From positions 1,743,501 to 1,807,500 of the forward strand of contig NZ_CP060131.1 in assembly GCF_014235185.1 (NCBI RefSeq): a stretch of 64,000 bases of DNA, written 5' to 3'. Made by a program: the position numbers and the translations under genes. Source of the stretch: Pseudonocardia petroleophila. Lineage in GTDB: Bacteria; Actinomycetota; Actinomycetes; Mycobacteriales; Pseudonocardiaceae. This document shows positions 47,210-55,627 of this stretch, piece after piece (the first letter of the stretch is position 1; each line of letters opens with the position of its first letter). The notes beneath the pieces were generated by a model that saw only the letters and a list, made by a program, of their open reading frames with translations, ran no database searches and was not told the origin of the DNA.

Positions 47210-47578
47210 GTGAAGTACCTGATCCTCGTCCACAGCGACGCGCACTTCCTCGAGCGCTGGGCCGGGCTGACCGACGCCCAGCGCGCCGACTTCGGCCTCG
47301 GGCACCGGGCGCTGACCGACGAGCTCCTGGAGTCCGGGGAGCTGGTGGTGTCCGGCGGGCTGGCCGACCCCGCGCTCGGGCGGCGCGTCGCGGTGCGCGA
47401 CGGCGCCACGACCGTCACCGACGGGCCGTTCGCCGAGGTCAAGGAGCACCTGGCCGGCTTCTACCTCGTCGAGTGCACGGCCGAGCGGTCGCTGGAGATC
47501 GCCGCGCGCGTCCCGGACGCGGTGTGGGGGCTGGTCGAGGTGCGGCCGGTGCTGGGCCGGGGGGACGTCGACCTGTGA
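47210..47578 (+). CDS. YCII-related (DGPF) protein, ECF42 partner
   Basis: 122 residues, dimeric alpha-beta barrel family. The family motif appears as TVTDGPFAEVKEHLAGFYLV. Proteins of this type are the genetic partners of ECF42 sigma factors; their exact role is unknown. The GTG start at 47210 has GGAGG 6 nt upstream; its stop overlaps the sigma factor start (GTGA). Confidence 0.93.
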   Translation: MKYLILVHSDAHFLERWAGLTDAQRADFGLGHRALTDELLESGELVVSGGLADPALGRRVAVRDGATTVTDGPFAEVKEHLAGFYLVECTAERSLEIAARVPDAVWGLVEVRPVLGRGDVDL

Positions 47579-48783
47579 GCGGCCGCGTCGAGGACCTGCT
47601 CCGCGAGCTCGCGCCGCAGGTCCTCGGCGTGCTCGTGCGCCGGCACGGCGGGTTCGACGCCTGCGAGGACGCCGTGCAGGAGGCGCTGATCGCGGCCGCG
47701 CTCGGCTGGCCCGTCGACGGGGTCCCGGCCAACCCGACGGGCTGGCTGGTCACCGCGGCGCAGCGCCGGCTGATCGACACCTGGCGCTCGGACTCGGCCC
47801 GGCGCCGTCGCGAGGACGCCGTCTCCGCGTCCGTCGGGGACGGCCCCGTCCCCGACGAGGACGACACGCTCGCCCTGCTGACGCTGTGCTGCCACCCGGC
47901 CCTGAACCCGCCGTCGCAGGTGGCGCTGACGCTGCGCGCCGTCGGCGGCCTGACCACCGCCGAGATCGCCCGCGGGCTGCTCGTGCCGGAGGCCACCGTC
48001 GCGCAGCGGATCAGCCGGGCGAAGGCGCGCATCCGGGCGGCGGGCGGGCGCTTCGGCGACGCCGACGACGAGACGCGCCTGCCCGCCGTCCTCCAGACGC
48101 TCTACCTGGTCTTCAACGAGGGCTACACGGCCAGCTCCGGCGACGCGCTGCAGCGCGTCGAGCTCACCCGGGAGGCGCTGCGGCTGACCCGGATCCTGCA
48201 CGGGCTGCGCCCGGCCGACGGTGAGGTCACCGGCCTGCTCGCGCTCATGCTGCTCACCGACGCCCGCCGCGCCGCCCGGACCCGGCAGGACGGGGCGCTC
48301 GTCCCGCTCGACGAGCAGGACCGCGGGCTCTGGGACGCCGCCGCGATCGCGGAGGGGGTCGCGCTGGTCACCGGCTCCCTGGCCACGTCGGCGCCGGGCC
48401 CGTACCAGATCCAGGCCGCGATCGCCGCCGTCCACGACGAGGCCGCCCGGCCGCAGGACACCGACTGGCGGCAGATCCTCGGGCTCTACGAGGCGCTCGC
48501 CGTGCTCGCCCCCGGTCCGATGGTCACGCTGAACCGGATCGTCGCCGTCGCGATGGTGCGGGGCCCGGCCGAGGCGCTGGAGCAGCTCGACGCGGTGGCG
48601 ACCGACCCCGCGCTGGTGGGGCACCACCGCGTCGACGCCGTCCGCGCGCACCTGCTCGACCGCGCCGGCGACGCCGACGGTGCCCGCGAGCACTACCGCC
48701 GCGCCGCCGCCCGCACGCTCAGCGCCCCCGAGCAGCGCTACCTGCTCGACCGCGCCGCCGGAACCTCCACGCGTCCGGGGTGA
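47575..48783 (+). CDS. ECF42-type RNA polymerase sigma factor
   Basis: 402 residues. The sigma-2 region (about 5-85: EDAVQEALIAAALGWP, AQRRLIDTWRSD) and sigma-4 region (about 100-165: LTLRAVGGLTTAEIARGLLV, ATVAQRISRAKARIR) are followed by a long C-terminal TPR-like/SnoaL-associated extension (YLVFNEGYTAS, ILGLYEALAVLAPGPMVTLNRIVAV) typical of ECF42. These lack an anti-sigma factor; the C-terminal extension is thought to control activity. Overlaps the YCII gene by 4 nt. Confidence 0.93.
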   Translation: MSGRVEDLLRELAPQVLGVLVRRHGGFDACEDAVQEALIAAALGWPVDGVPANPTGWLVTAAQRRLIDTWRSDSARRRREDAVSASVGDGPVPDEDDTLALLTLCCHPALNPPSQVALTLRAVGGLTTAEIARGLLVPEATVAQRISRAKARIRAAGGRFGDADDETRLPAVLQTLYLVFNEGYTASSGDALQRVELTREALRLTRILHGLRPADGEVTGLLALMLLTDARRAARTRQDGALVPLDEQDRGLWDAAAIAEGVALVTGSLATSAPGPYQIQAAIAAVHDEAARPQDTDWRQILGLYEALAVLAPGPMVTLNRIVAVAMVRGPAEALEQLDAVATDPALVGHHRVDAVRAHLLDRAGDADGAREHYRRAAARTLSAPEQRYLLDRAAGTSTRPG

Positions 48784-48802
48784 CCCCCGCGCACCCGGAG
48801 TC

Positions 48803-49345
48803 CTAGAAGAGGTCGGGCGTCGTGGTCGGCGGCCCGGGAGAGCGGTTCGGCGCCGGCGGCCGGGGCCGCGGGGGCTTCGCCGTCGACGGTGCCGCCTTGC
48901 CGGGGCCGAGCAGCGCCCGCAGGTCGGCCCGCGCCGCGGCCGGACGCCCGGCGTCGACGGCCACGACGGGGGCCACCCGCCGCAGCGCCGCGACCAGCCG
49001 TGCGTCGGCCAGGTCGTGGGCGCGGTCGACGGCCCCGGCCACGATCACGTCGGGCTTGGCCGCGGCGACGGCCCGCAGGTCCGGCGCCCGCGGCTCCCCC
49101 ACCGGCTCGACGCCGTCGAGGTTCCCGGCGCAGCCGACCAGCTCCGCACCCAGCTCCCGCAGCAGCCCGGCCACGAACTCGTCGGTGGCGACGAGCCGGC
49201 GGATCGACGACGGCAGCAGCACCGACGCCCCGGTGGCGTCGATGAACGCCCGTCGGCCGCCGCCCCCCGCGTCGCTGATGGCGCCGGTGAGCGCGGCCGT
49301 GCGCGCGGGCTGCTGGCGCGGGTCCTCCCCGCCGGTGGGTGGCAT
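48803..49345 (-). CDS. Truncated BtuF/FepB-like binding-protein domain
   Basis: 180 residues. Residues 30-120 resemble one lobe of periplasmic cobalamin/siderophore-binding proteins: a VLLPSSIRRLVATDEF strand-helix, LLRELGAELVG, and GEPRAPDLRAVAAAKPDVIVAG. There is no signal peptide or lipobox, the second lobe is missing and the C-terminus is a Pro-rich tail. No ABC transporter genes are near. It may be a fragment or a cytoplasmic relic; function unknown. Confidence 0.55.
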   Translation of the reverse strand: MPPTGGEDPRQQPARTAALTGAISDAGGGGRRAFIDATGASVLLPSSIRRLVATDEFVAGLLRELGAELVGCAGNLDGVEPVGEPRAPDLRAVAAAKPDVIVAGAVDRAHDLADARLVAALRRVAPVVAVDAGRPAAARADLRALLGPGKAAPSTAKPPRPRPPAPNRSPGPPTTTPDLF

Positions 49346-49441
49346 GCCCGGAGCCTAGGCGTGACGGGGGCGCGAACGCGTCCCGGAGCCCGGTGGGCCG
49401 ACCACCTCCGGCCCCGGGACGAGCAGTCGGGATGAGGACGG

Positions 49442-49467
49442 ATCCTGACCGCTACTCCCGTCAGGAT
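49442..49467. promoter_or_regulatory. Inverted repeat upstream of the winged-helix gene
   Basis: ATCCTGAC (49442-49449) and GTCAGGAT (49460-49467) are exact reverse complements, 10 nt apart, ending 6 nt before the start codon: an operator-like or translation-controlling site. Confidence 0.5.
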
Positions 49468-49473
49468 GGTTCC

Positions 49474-50571
49474 ATGACCGTCCTCGGCCCCCGTGCCCTC
49501 AACCGCGCCGCGCTCGCCCGCCAGCTGCTGCTCGCGCGGGTGGACGCGCCGGTCCTCGACGCGGTCACGCACCTCGGCGGCCTGCAGGCCCAGGAGCCGC
49601 AGGAGCCGTTCGTCGGGCTGTGGTCGCGGCTGCGCGCCTTCGACCCCGGGGTCCTCTCCGGCCTGCTGACCGACCGGCGGGTGGTGCGGACCCACCTGAT
49701 GCGCCGCACGGTCCACCTCGTCACCGCCGACGACGCACTGGCCTGGCGCTCCCGCCACAACGCGATGCTGTGCCAGCGGATGCTCGGGGTGTACCGGCGC
49801 GACCTGTCCGGGGTCGATCTCGGCGTGCTCGCCGCGGCGACCCGGGAGGTGCTGGCCGACGGGGAGCCGCGCACGACGGGCGAGCTCGGGCGGGCCATGG
49901 CCGACCGCTTCCCCGGGCCCGCCGCGCGGGTGCTCGGCGAGGCGGCGATCACCGTCGTGCCCGCGGTGCAGGTCCCTCCGCGCGGGGTGTGGCGGGCCAC
50001 GGCGGGGGCGCGCCACGTGCCGTTCGCGGCCTGGCTGGGCCGCGACCCCGACCGCCCCGACCCCGATCCCGACCTCGTCGGGCAGGCGCTGGTGCGCCGC
50101 TACCTGGCCGCGTTCGGCCCGGCCGCCTCGGCCGACCTGCGCGCCTGGTGCGGCGTCGCCGGCCTGCCCGCGGCCGTGGCGGCGGTCCGGCCGGAGCTGG
50201 TCGCCTTCCGCGACGAGCGCGGCCGCGAGCTGCTCGACCTCCCCGACGCCCCCCGCCCCGACCCCGACACCCCGGCCCCGGTGCGGTTCCTCCCGGCGTT
50301 CGACAACGCGATCCTCGGCTACGACGACCGCACGCGGATCGTCGACGACGCCCACCGCGGCCTGTCGGTGGCCGGGGAGCGCGCCGTCCTCGTCGACGGG
50401 CGGGTGGCGGCGACCTGGACGGTGGACTCCGGGACCGTGACCGTCAGCCCGCTGCGCCGCTTCTCCCGCGCCGACCGCGCGGCCGTCGCGGAGGAGGGCC
50501 GGGCGCTGGCCGGCTTCCTGTCCGACGGCGCGAGCACCCGCGTGCGGGTGGCGGCGTCACCGCGCCAGTAG
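49474..50571 (+). CDS. HTH_42 winged-helix protein, AlkZ-like DNA glycosylase candidate
   Basis: 365 residues of the HTH_42 (YcaQ/AlkZ) superfamily: three winged-helix-like modules followed by a beta-barrel. The N-terminal catalytic position reads HLGGLQAQEPQEP, with Q38-A39-Q40 forming a Q-x-Q motif as in AlkZ, the Streptomyces glycosylase that unhooks azinomycin DNA crosslinks; YcaQ has a Q-x-D variant. VRTHLMRRTVHLVTADD and VRFLPAFDNAILGYDDRTR are typical of the family. DNA-repair activity is inferred. ATG start at 49474. Confidence 0.8.
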   Translation: MTVLGPRALNRAALARQLLLARVDAPVLDAVTHLGGLQAQEPQEPFVGLWSRLRAFDPGVLSGLLTDRRVVRTHLMRRTVHLVTADDALAWRSRHNAMLCQRMLGVYRRDLSGVDLGVLAAATREVLADGEPRTTGELGRAMADRFPGPAARVLGEAAITVVPAVQVPPRGVWRATAGARHVPFAAWLGRDPDRPDPDPDLVGQALVRRYLAAFGPAASADLRAWCGVAGLPAAVAAVRPELVAFRDERGRELLDLPDAPRPDPDTPAPVRFLPAFDNAILGYDDRTRIVDDAHRGLSVAGERAVLVDGRVAATWTVDSGTVTVSPLRRFSRADRAAVAEEGRALAGFLSDGASTRVRVAASPRQ

Positions 50572-50931
50572 CTCCTCCAGCCGCCGCGCCGCCGGCTCCG
50601 GGATCCGGCGCCGTCCGCGGAGGTGCCGGAACACCGGCCCGAGCAGGTCGTCGGCGAGCAGCGCGGCGCGGGGCAGCGGGTCGTCGAGGAGGTGGACGGC
50701 GCACGGCGCGGACCGCCCGCCGTCGGGCCGCTCCTGCGCGTCCTCGGTGAAGTCGACGACCGCCGCGACACCCCCGCCGGGCCCCGTCCGGTACACGACG
50801 GCGCGGTCCCCGGCGCGCGTCGGGCGCAGGCAGCAGGGAGCAGCGGGTGGGTCGAGCAGCTCCTCGGCGTTCCAGAGCAGGATCGAGGTCGGCGGGGGGC
50901 CGGCGGGGACGGGCACGGACAACGGTCTCAT
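50557..50931 (-). CDS. EVE-like (PUA-fold) small protein
   Basis: 124 residues. TSILLWNAEELLDPP near residue 15, then RPTRAGDRAVVYRTG and GGVAAVVDFTEDA resemble EVE/PUA-like domains, some of which bind modified bases. The match is partial, with no clear ligand pocket residues assigned. Converges with the AlkZ-like gene (15-bp overlap). Confidence 0.55.
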   Translation of the reverse strand: MRPLSVPVPAGPPPTSILLWNAEELLDPPAAPCCLRPTRAGDRAVVYRTGPGGGVAAVVDFTEDAQERPDGGRSAPCAVHLLDDPLPRAALLADDLLGPVFRHLRGRRRIPEPAARRLEELLAR

Positions 50932-50997
50932 CCCCCGCCGATGAGTTCGGCCGGCCCCGGGCGTCCTAGGTGGCACACCGACCCCCGGGAGGACGCG

Positions 50998-51627
50998 ATG
51001 GGCCAGGTCTACTCGCACATGACGATGTCGCTCGACGGCTGCATCGCCGACCCCGACGACGGCATCGAGGAGCTCTTCGGCTGGTACGACGCGGGCGAGG
51101 TGACCGTCCCCACCGAGGGCGACCTCCCCCCGTTCCGGGTCGACGAGGCCAGCGCCGGGGTGCTGCGCGAGATCCTCGCCGGCACCGGTGCCCTCGTCTG
51201 CGGGCGCCGGCTCTTCGACATCACCGACGGCTGGGGCGATCGCCATCCCCTCGGCGCACCCGTCGTCGTCGTCACCCACACCCCTCCGGCCGACGCCGCC
51301 CGCCGGCCGCGGACCACCTTCGTCGACGGGGTCGCGGAGGCGATCGCCGCCGCCCGGGACATCGCCGGGGACGCCGACGTCGCCGTCGCCAGCGCGAGCG
51401 TCGCCGCGCAGGCGCTCGACCTGGGGCTCCTCGACGCCGTGTCGATCAGCCTCGTCCCGGTCCTGCTCGGCCGCGGGATCCCGCACTTCGCGGACCTCGC
51501 CGCCGGACCCCACCGATTCGACGACCCGGTCGTCGTCCCCGGCCGGCGCGCCACCCACCTGACCTACGCCGTGCGCCGGGGGGAGGATCCCTCCGGGAAC
51601 GGCACGGGCGAGGAGGGGGCGCGATGA
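50998..51627 (+). CDS. Dihydrofolate reductase-fold (RibD C-terminal) protein
   Basis: 209 residues. SHMTMSLDGCIADPDDGIEE at the N-terminus, GTGALVCGRRLFDITDGWGD, and the final LVPVLLGRGIPHFADLAAGP match the DHFR/RibD-C superfamily. Many such proteins are NADPH or flavin-linked reductases of unknown substrate. GGAGG lies 5 nt before the ATG. The stop overlaps the FAD monooxygenase start (ATGA). Confidence 0.9.
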   Translation: MGQVYSHMTMSLDGCIADPDDGIEELFGWYDAGEVTVPTEGDLPPFRVDEASAGVLREILAGTGALVCGRRLFDITDGWGDRHPLGAPVVVVTHTPPADAARRPRTTFVDGVAEAIAAARDIAGDADVAVASASVAAQALDLGLLDAVSISLVPVLLGRGIPHFADLAAGPHRFDDPVVVPGRRATHLTYAVRRGEDPSGNGTGEEGAR

Positions 51628-52871
51628 GCGGGCCGAGGGTCCTGGTGGCGGGGGCGAGCATCGCGGGGCCCGCGCTGGCCCACTGGCTGCGCAGGCGGGG
51701 GGCCGAGGTGACCGTGGTCGAGCGGGCCCCGGCGCTGCGGCCCGGAGGGCAGGCGGTGGACGCGCGCGGGGTGACCAAGGAGGTCATCCGGCGGATGGGC
51801 CTGGACGCGCAGGTGCGCGCGGCCTGCACCGACACCGCGGGCGCGCACGCGGTGGACGCGGACGGGACCGTGCTGGAGACCCACCGCGCCGACGACGACG
51901 GCGGCGACGGCTACATCGCCGACATCGAGATCCTGCGCGGGGACCTGTCCCGGGTGCTGCACGACGACACCCGCGACGGAGTCGAGTACGTCTTCGGCGA
52001 CCGGATCGTCGAGCTCACCCAGGACGCCGACGGCGTCGACATCGTCCTCGCGGGCGGCGACCGGCGGCGGTTCGACCTGGTGATCGGGGCGGACGGCCTG
52101 CACTCGGCGCTGCGCGCGATGGTCTTCGGGCCGCGCGAGCGGTTCGTCCACCACCTCGGGCTCGTCCTGGCCTTCTACAGCGTGCCCAACGAGTTCGGCG
52201 TCGACAGCTGGCTGATCGACCACCAGGACCCGGGGACCGGGCGCTCGGCCGGCCTGCGCCCGACCGGGGACCCGGCGCAGGTGATGGCCGTGCTGTCCTT
52301 CCCCGCGGCCGACTTCGACGTCGACCACCGCGACGTCGCGGCCCAGAAGGACCTGCTGCGCGAGCGGATGGCGGGCCTGGGCTGGGAGACCCCGCGGATC
52401 CTCGCGCACCTCGACGACGCGCCGGACTTCTACCTGGACCAGGTCGCCCAGGTGGTGATGGACCGCTGGTCGGTCGGGCGGGTGGGGCTGCTGGGGGACG
52501 CGGCGTTCTGCCCCTCGCCGATGTCCGGGCAGGGCACCGGGCTGGCGCTGGTCGGGGCCTACCTGCTGGCCGGGGAGCTGGCCGCCGCCGGGTGGGACCC
52601 GGAGGCCGGGTTCGCCGGGTACGAGCGGCGGATGCGGGCGTTCGTCGAGGCCAACCAGGAGATCGGCCGGCTGCACGTGGAGAGCCTCGCGGCCACCGGG
52701 CCGGACGCGCCGCCGGCCCCGGAGCCCGACATGGAGGCGATGATGGAGCTGGCCGGGCGCGCGATCGACGGCATCGAGCTGCCGGACTACGCGGGGGTGC
52801 CGGACTCGGGTCCGGGCGGCTCCCGGAGCCCTGCCGGAAGCGGTCCGCGCCCGTCGACCCCCCATGATTGA
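51624..52871 (+). CDS. FAD-dependent monooxygenase
   Basis: Group A aromatic-hydroxylase type, 415 residues. Dinucleotide motif VLVAGASIAGPALAHWLRR (residues 6-24), DG motif DLVIGADGLHSALR, and GD motif GRVGLLGDAAFCPSPMSGQG. Such enzymes hydroxylate aromatic or polyketide substrates or tetracycline-type antibiotics; the actual substrate is unknown. Coupled upstream to the DHFR-fold gene and 3 nt before the MTHFR-like gene. Confidence 0.92.
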   Translation: MSGPRVLVAGASIAGPALAHWLRRRGAEVTVVERAPALRPGGQAVDARGVTKEVIRRMGLDAQVRAACTDTAGAHAVDADGTVLETHRADDDGGDGYIADIEILRGDLSRVLHDDTRDGVEYVFGDRIVELTQDADGVDIVLAGGDRRRFDLVIGADGLHSALRAMVFGPRERFVHHLGLVLAFYSVPNEFGVDSWLIDHQDPGTGRSAGLRPTGDPAQVMAVLSFPAADFDVDHRDVAAQKDLLRERMAGLGWETPRILAHLDDAPDFYLDQVAQVVMDRWSVGRVGLLGDAAFCPSPMSGQGTGLALVGAYLLAGELAAAGWDPEAGFAGYERRMRAFVEANQEIGRLHVESLAATGPDAPPAPEPDMEAMMELAGRAIDGIELPDYAGVPDSGPGGSRSPAGSGPRPSTPHD

Positions 52872-52874
52872 CGG

Positions 52875-53810
52875 ATGGCTCCTCCCGAGACCAGCAGCGC
52901 CGCCGAGCTCCTGGACAGGACCCGTGACGGCGTCCTGCTCTACGGCCTGACCCCGCCGCGGGCGACCACCACCGCCGACCAGGCGGACGCCGTCGCCGAG
53001 GCGGCCCTGACCCGGCTCCGGTCGGTGCAGGTCGACGGGCTGATCCTCTACGACGTGGACGCCGAGGTGGACCGGGCATCGACCCCGCGGCCGTTCCCGT
53101 TCCTGCCGATGATGGACCCGGCCGACTTCCTCGACCGGCACCTGGCCGCCTGGGACGGGCCGGTGGTCGTCTACCGCGCCGTGAGCAAGTACACCGGCGA
53201 CGAGCTGGGCCGGTGGCTGTCCGAGGTCCAGCGCGACCGGGTGCTGACCGTGCTGGTCGGGGCCGCGTCCCGGGACCAGGCGGTGCGGACGAGCCTGCCC
53301 GAGGCCTACCGCCGGCACGCCGGGCTCCCGCGCCCGCCGCGCATGGGCGGCGTCGTCATCGCCGAGCGGCACGCGGATGCGGGGGCGGAGCACCGGCGCA
53401 TGCTGCGCAAGCAGGATGCGGGCTGCGAGTTCTTCGTCTCCCAGATCTGCTACGACCTGGACCGCACCCGGAACCTGCTGTCCGACTACGCCTACGGCTG
53501 CCGGGACCTCGGCCGGGCCCCGCGGCCCGTCGTGCTGACCCTCGCGCCGTGCGGCTCGACGAAGACCCTGGAGTTCATGTCCTGGCTCGGCATCTCCGTC
53601 CCCGACTGGCTGCGGACCGAGATCACCCGGTCCGCGGACCCGCTGGCGGTGTCGTACGAGCAGTGCGTCGTCAACGCCCGCATCCTCATCGCGTTCTGCC
53701 GCCGACTCGGCCTGCCGTTCGGGATCAACGTCGAGAGCCTCACCAACCGCAAGGTCGAGATCGACGCCTCGATCGACCTGGCCCGCGAGATCCGCAGCCG
53801 GTTGGGCTGA
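52875..53810 (+). CDS. Methylenetetrahydrofolate reductase-like protein
   Basis: 311 residues, TIM-barrel-like. It resembles actinobacterial MTHFR-family proteins: VLLYGLTPPR at the start, GGVVIAERHADAGAEHRRML, QDAGCEFFVSQICYDLDRT and PFGINVESLTNRKVEIDAS. It is divergent from canonical MetF, which normally carries a PKTFEFFPP-like N-terminus not present here. The neighbouring DHFR-fold and FAD monooxygenase genes suggest a flavin/folate-type redox operon rather than methionine synthesis. Confidence 0.75.
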   Translation: MAPPETSSAAELLDRTRDGVLLYGLTPPRATTTADQADAVAEAALTRLRSVQVDGLILYDVDAEVDRASTPRPFPFLPMMDPADFLDRHLAAWDGPVVVYRAVSKYTGDELGRWLSEVQRDRVLTVLVGAASRDQAVRTSLPEAYRRHAGLPRPPRMGGVVIAERHADAGAEHRRMLRKQDAGCEFFVSQICYDLDRTRNLLSDYAYGCRDLGRAPRPVVLTLAPCGSTKTLEFMSWLGISVPDWLRTEITRSADPLAVSYEQCVVNARILIAFCRRLGLPFGINVESLTNRKVEIDASIDLAREIRSRLG

Positions 53811-53842
53811 GCAACGAGGGGAAGCCCGGCCGCCATCCGGCG

Positions 53843-53886
53843 ACGACCGACCGGTCGTGCCACGAAGGAGGCCACGGGGACCGTGG
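53843..53886. terminator. Two small hairpins between the MTHFR-like gene and tRNA-Thr
   Basis: ACGACC/GGTCGT (53843-53858) and CCACGG/CCGTGG (53872-53886) are perfect stems with loops of 4 and 3 nt. They lie downstream of both the MTHFR-like gene and the oppositely oriented tRNA, so they may terminate either. No T-tract. Confidence 0.4.
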
Positions 53887-53928
53887 GAGTGGGTTCCGGG
53901 AGGGCCAGCACGTGCTTCTGACCTGCGG

Positions 53929-54002
53929 AGCCGCCTTGGGGAGTCGAACCCCAGACCTACGCATTACGAGTGCGTCGCTCTAACCGACTGAGCTAAGGCG
54001 GC
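53929..54002 (-). tRNA. tRNA-Thr(CGU)
   Basis: 74 nt. The acceptor stem GCCGCCT pairs with AGGCGGC. The anticodon loop reads CTCGTAA with anticodon CGT. The T-arm contains GGTTCGACTCC. The discriminator is U and CCA is not encoded. It decodes ACG, a frequent Thr codon here. No integrase or attachment repeat was seen at its end. Confidence 0.97.
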
Positions 54003-54047
54003 GATGTGCGGGCGCCAGTGTACCGGCGGGGTCCGGCGCCCCCGACG

Positions 54048-54446
54048 TCAGGTGGTCTCCGCCGGGACCGGGACGAACGCGGCGGAGTCGTAGTAGGTGC
54101 TCAACCGGACGATCTTGTCGTCGGCCAGGTCGATCACCGTCACGCCGCGGTAGGAGATGGGGCGGTCGTTGCGCAGCGTGCCCGTGCTGGTCCACTCCAG
54201 GGCGACGCGGTCGGTGCCCTCGACGACGTCGGAGAACGTGGTCTCGATGTCGGTGAACTGGTCGCGGTACTCGGTCCAGAACTCGGCCACCTCGCCGTGG
54301 CGTTCGCCGCGCGCGTCGAAGCGCTGGGTGATCGCGTCCGCGGCGAACAGGTCGGCGAACGGGGTGACGTCGGAGTCCTGCTCGAAGGTGCGCAGACCGG
54401 CGGCGAATCGGCGCGCGCGGTCGTCGGTGATCTCGTTGTCCTGCAT
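54048..54446 (-). CDS. SnoaL-like / NTF2-fold protein
   Basis: 132 residues in one NTF2-like domain: FAADAITQRFDARGERHG, FWTEYRDQFTDIETTFSDVV, ALEWTSTGTLRNDRPISYRG and IVRLSTYYDSAAF. Could be a small-molecule binding or isomerase protein. No neighbour explains its substrate. ATG start at 54446. Confidence 0.85.
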   Translation of the reverse strand: MQDNEITDDRARRFAAGLRTFEQDSDVTPFADLFAADAITQRFDARGERHGEVAEFWTEYRDQFTDIETTFSDVVEGTDRVALEWTSTGTLRNDRPISYRGVTVIDLADDKIVRLSTYYDSAAFVPVPAETT

Positions 54447-54475
54447 CGTCCCGGCTACCCCGCCGCGACGGGGGC

Positions 54476-55627
54476 TCAACCCGTGTGGATCGCGGTCATC
54501 ATCGCCTCGGCCGCGATCTCGGGCTTGACGTTGAGGTCGAGCGCCTCGCGGCAGGCCAGGACGGCCTCGAGCCGGCGCAGCGTGGACTCCGGCGTCCACT
54601 CCTGGGCGGCGCGGCGGACGTCGGCGGTGCGGTCGGGGTTGGCCAGCGGGACGTCGGCGCCGGCGGAGGTGACCAGGACGTCGCGGAAGAACGACGTGAG
54701 GTCGACGAGCGCGCGGTCCAGGGCGTCGCGCTGGTTGCGGGTGTTGCGCAGCTTCTGACGCCTCTCCAGGTCGCGCTCGGCCGCCTTCGCGGAGCGCGCG
54801 GCCCCGGCGACGCCCTTGCCCACGCCGCCGCCGCCCATCGCGATCCCGAGCTCCTCGCGCTCCGCGCCGTCGCGGGCCTCGCTCAGGGCACCCGCCTCGG
54901 CCTTCGCGCCGCGGACGAGATCGGAGGCGAACGCGAAGGCGTCGCCGAGCGAGCGGGTGCGCAGGGGCAGGGCGAGGACGGCCTCGCGCTGGGCGCGGGA
55001 GTCCTCGTCGCGGGCCAGGTGCCGGGCCCGGCCGACGTGCCCGTCCGACACCGACGCCGCCCACCGGGCGCGGTCGGCGTCGATGCCGTCGCGCTGCACG
55101 AGCACGGCGGTGATGGCGTCGACCGACGGCGTGCGCAGCGGGACGACGCGGCAGCGCGAGCGGATCGTGACGCTGACGTCCTCCGGGTGGTCCGACGGCG
55201 CGCAGAGCAGGAACACCGTCTGCTCGGCGGGCTCCTCCACGGCCTTGAGCAGGGCGTTGGCGGCGCTCTCGGTGAGCCGGTCGGCGTCGGTGATGATCAG
55301 GATCTGGTACCGCCCCGTCGACGGGCGGCGGGCCGAGAGCGCGACCAGCCGCCGCATCGCCTCGACGCCGATGCTCAACCCCTCCGGCACGACCTCCCGG
55401 ACGTCGGCGTGCGTGCCGCTCAGGACGGTGTGGCAGGCCGCGCAGTGCCCGCAGCCGTGCTCGGGGCACTGCAGCGCCGCCGCGAACGCCCGCGCCGCGA
55501 CCGACCGGCCCGACCCGGGCGGCCCGGTGAACAGCCACGCGTGCGTCATCGCCGACGGCTCCTGCGCCGCGTGCCCCAGCTCCTCGACGGCGGCGGGCTG
55601 GCCGACGACCTCGTCCCAGACGCTCAC
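54476..55627 (-). CDS. holB: DNA polymerase III subunit delta'
   Basis: Clamp-loader subunit of 383 residues. The P-loop is GPPGSGRS (35-42) with Arg in place of the usual Lys, acceptable because delta' does not hydrolyse ATP. The zinc ligands are CPEHGCGHCAAC (54-65). ITDADRLTESAANALLKAVEEP is Walker-B-like, and RSRC carries the arginine finger. The GTG start at 55627 overlaps the stop of the MFS-Tmk gene by 4 nt; the tmk-holB pairing is conserved in actinobacteria. Confidence 0.95.
   Translation of the reverse strand: MSVWDEVVGQPAAVEELGHAAQEPSAMTHAWLFTGPPGSGRSVAARAFAAALQCPEHGCGHCAACHTVLSGTHADVREVVPEGLSIGVEAMRRLVALSARRPSTGRYQILIITDADRLTESAANALLKAVEEPAEQTVFLLCAPSDHPEDVSVTIRSRCRVVPLRTPSVDAITAVLVQRDGIDADRARWAASVSDGHVGRARHLARDEDSRAQREAVLALPLRTRSLGDAFAFASDLVRGAKAEAGALSEARDGAEREELGIAMGGGGVGKGVAGAARSAKAAERDLERRQKLRNTRNQRDALDRALVDLTSFFRDVLVTSAGADVPLANPDRTADVRRAAQEWTPESTLRRLEAVLACREALDLNVKPEIAAEAMMTAIHTG

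Noticed and set aside
53929..54002. tRNA-Thr as a possible integration site
   Set aside because: No integrase, no direct repeat of the tRNA end and no shift in gene content nearby.
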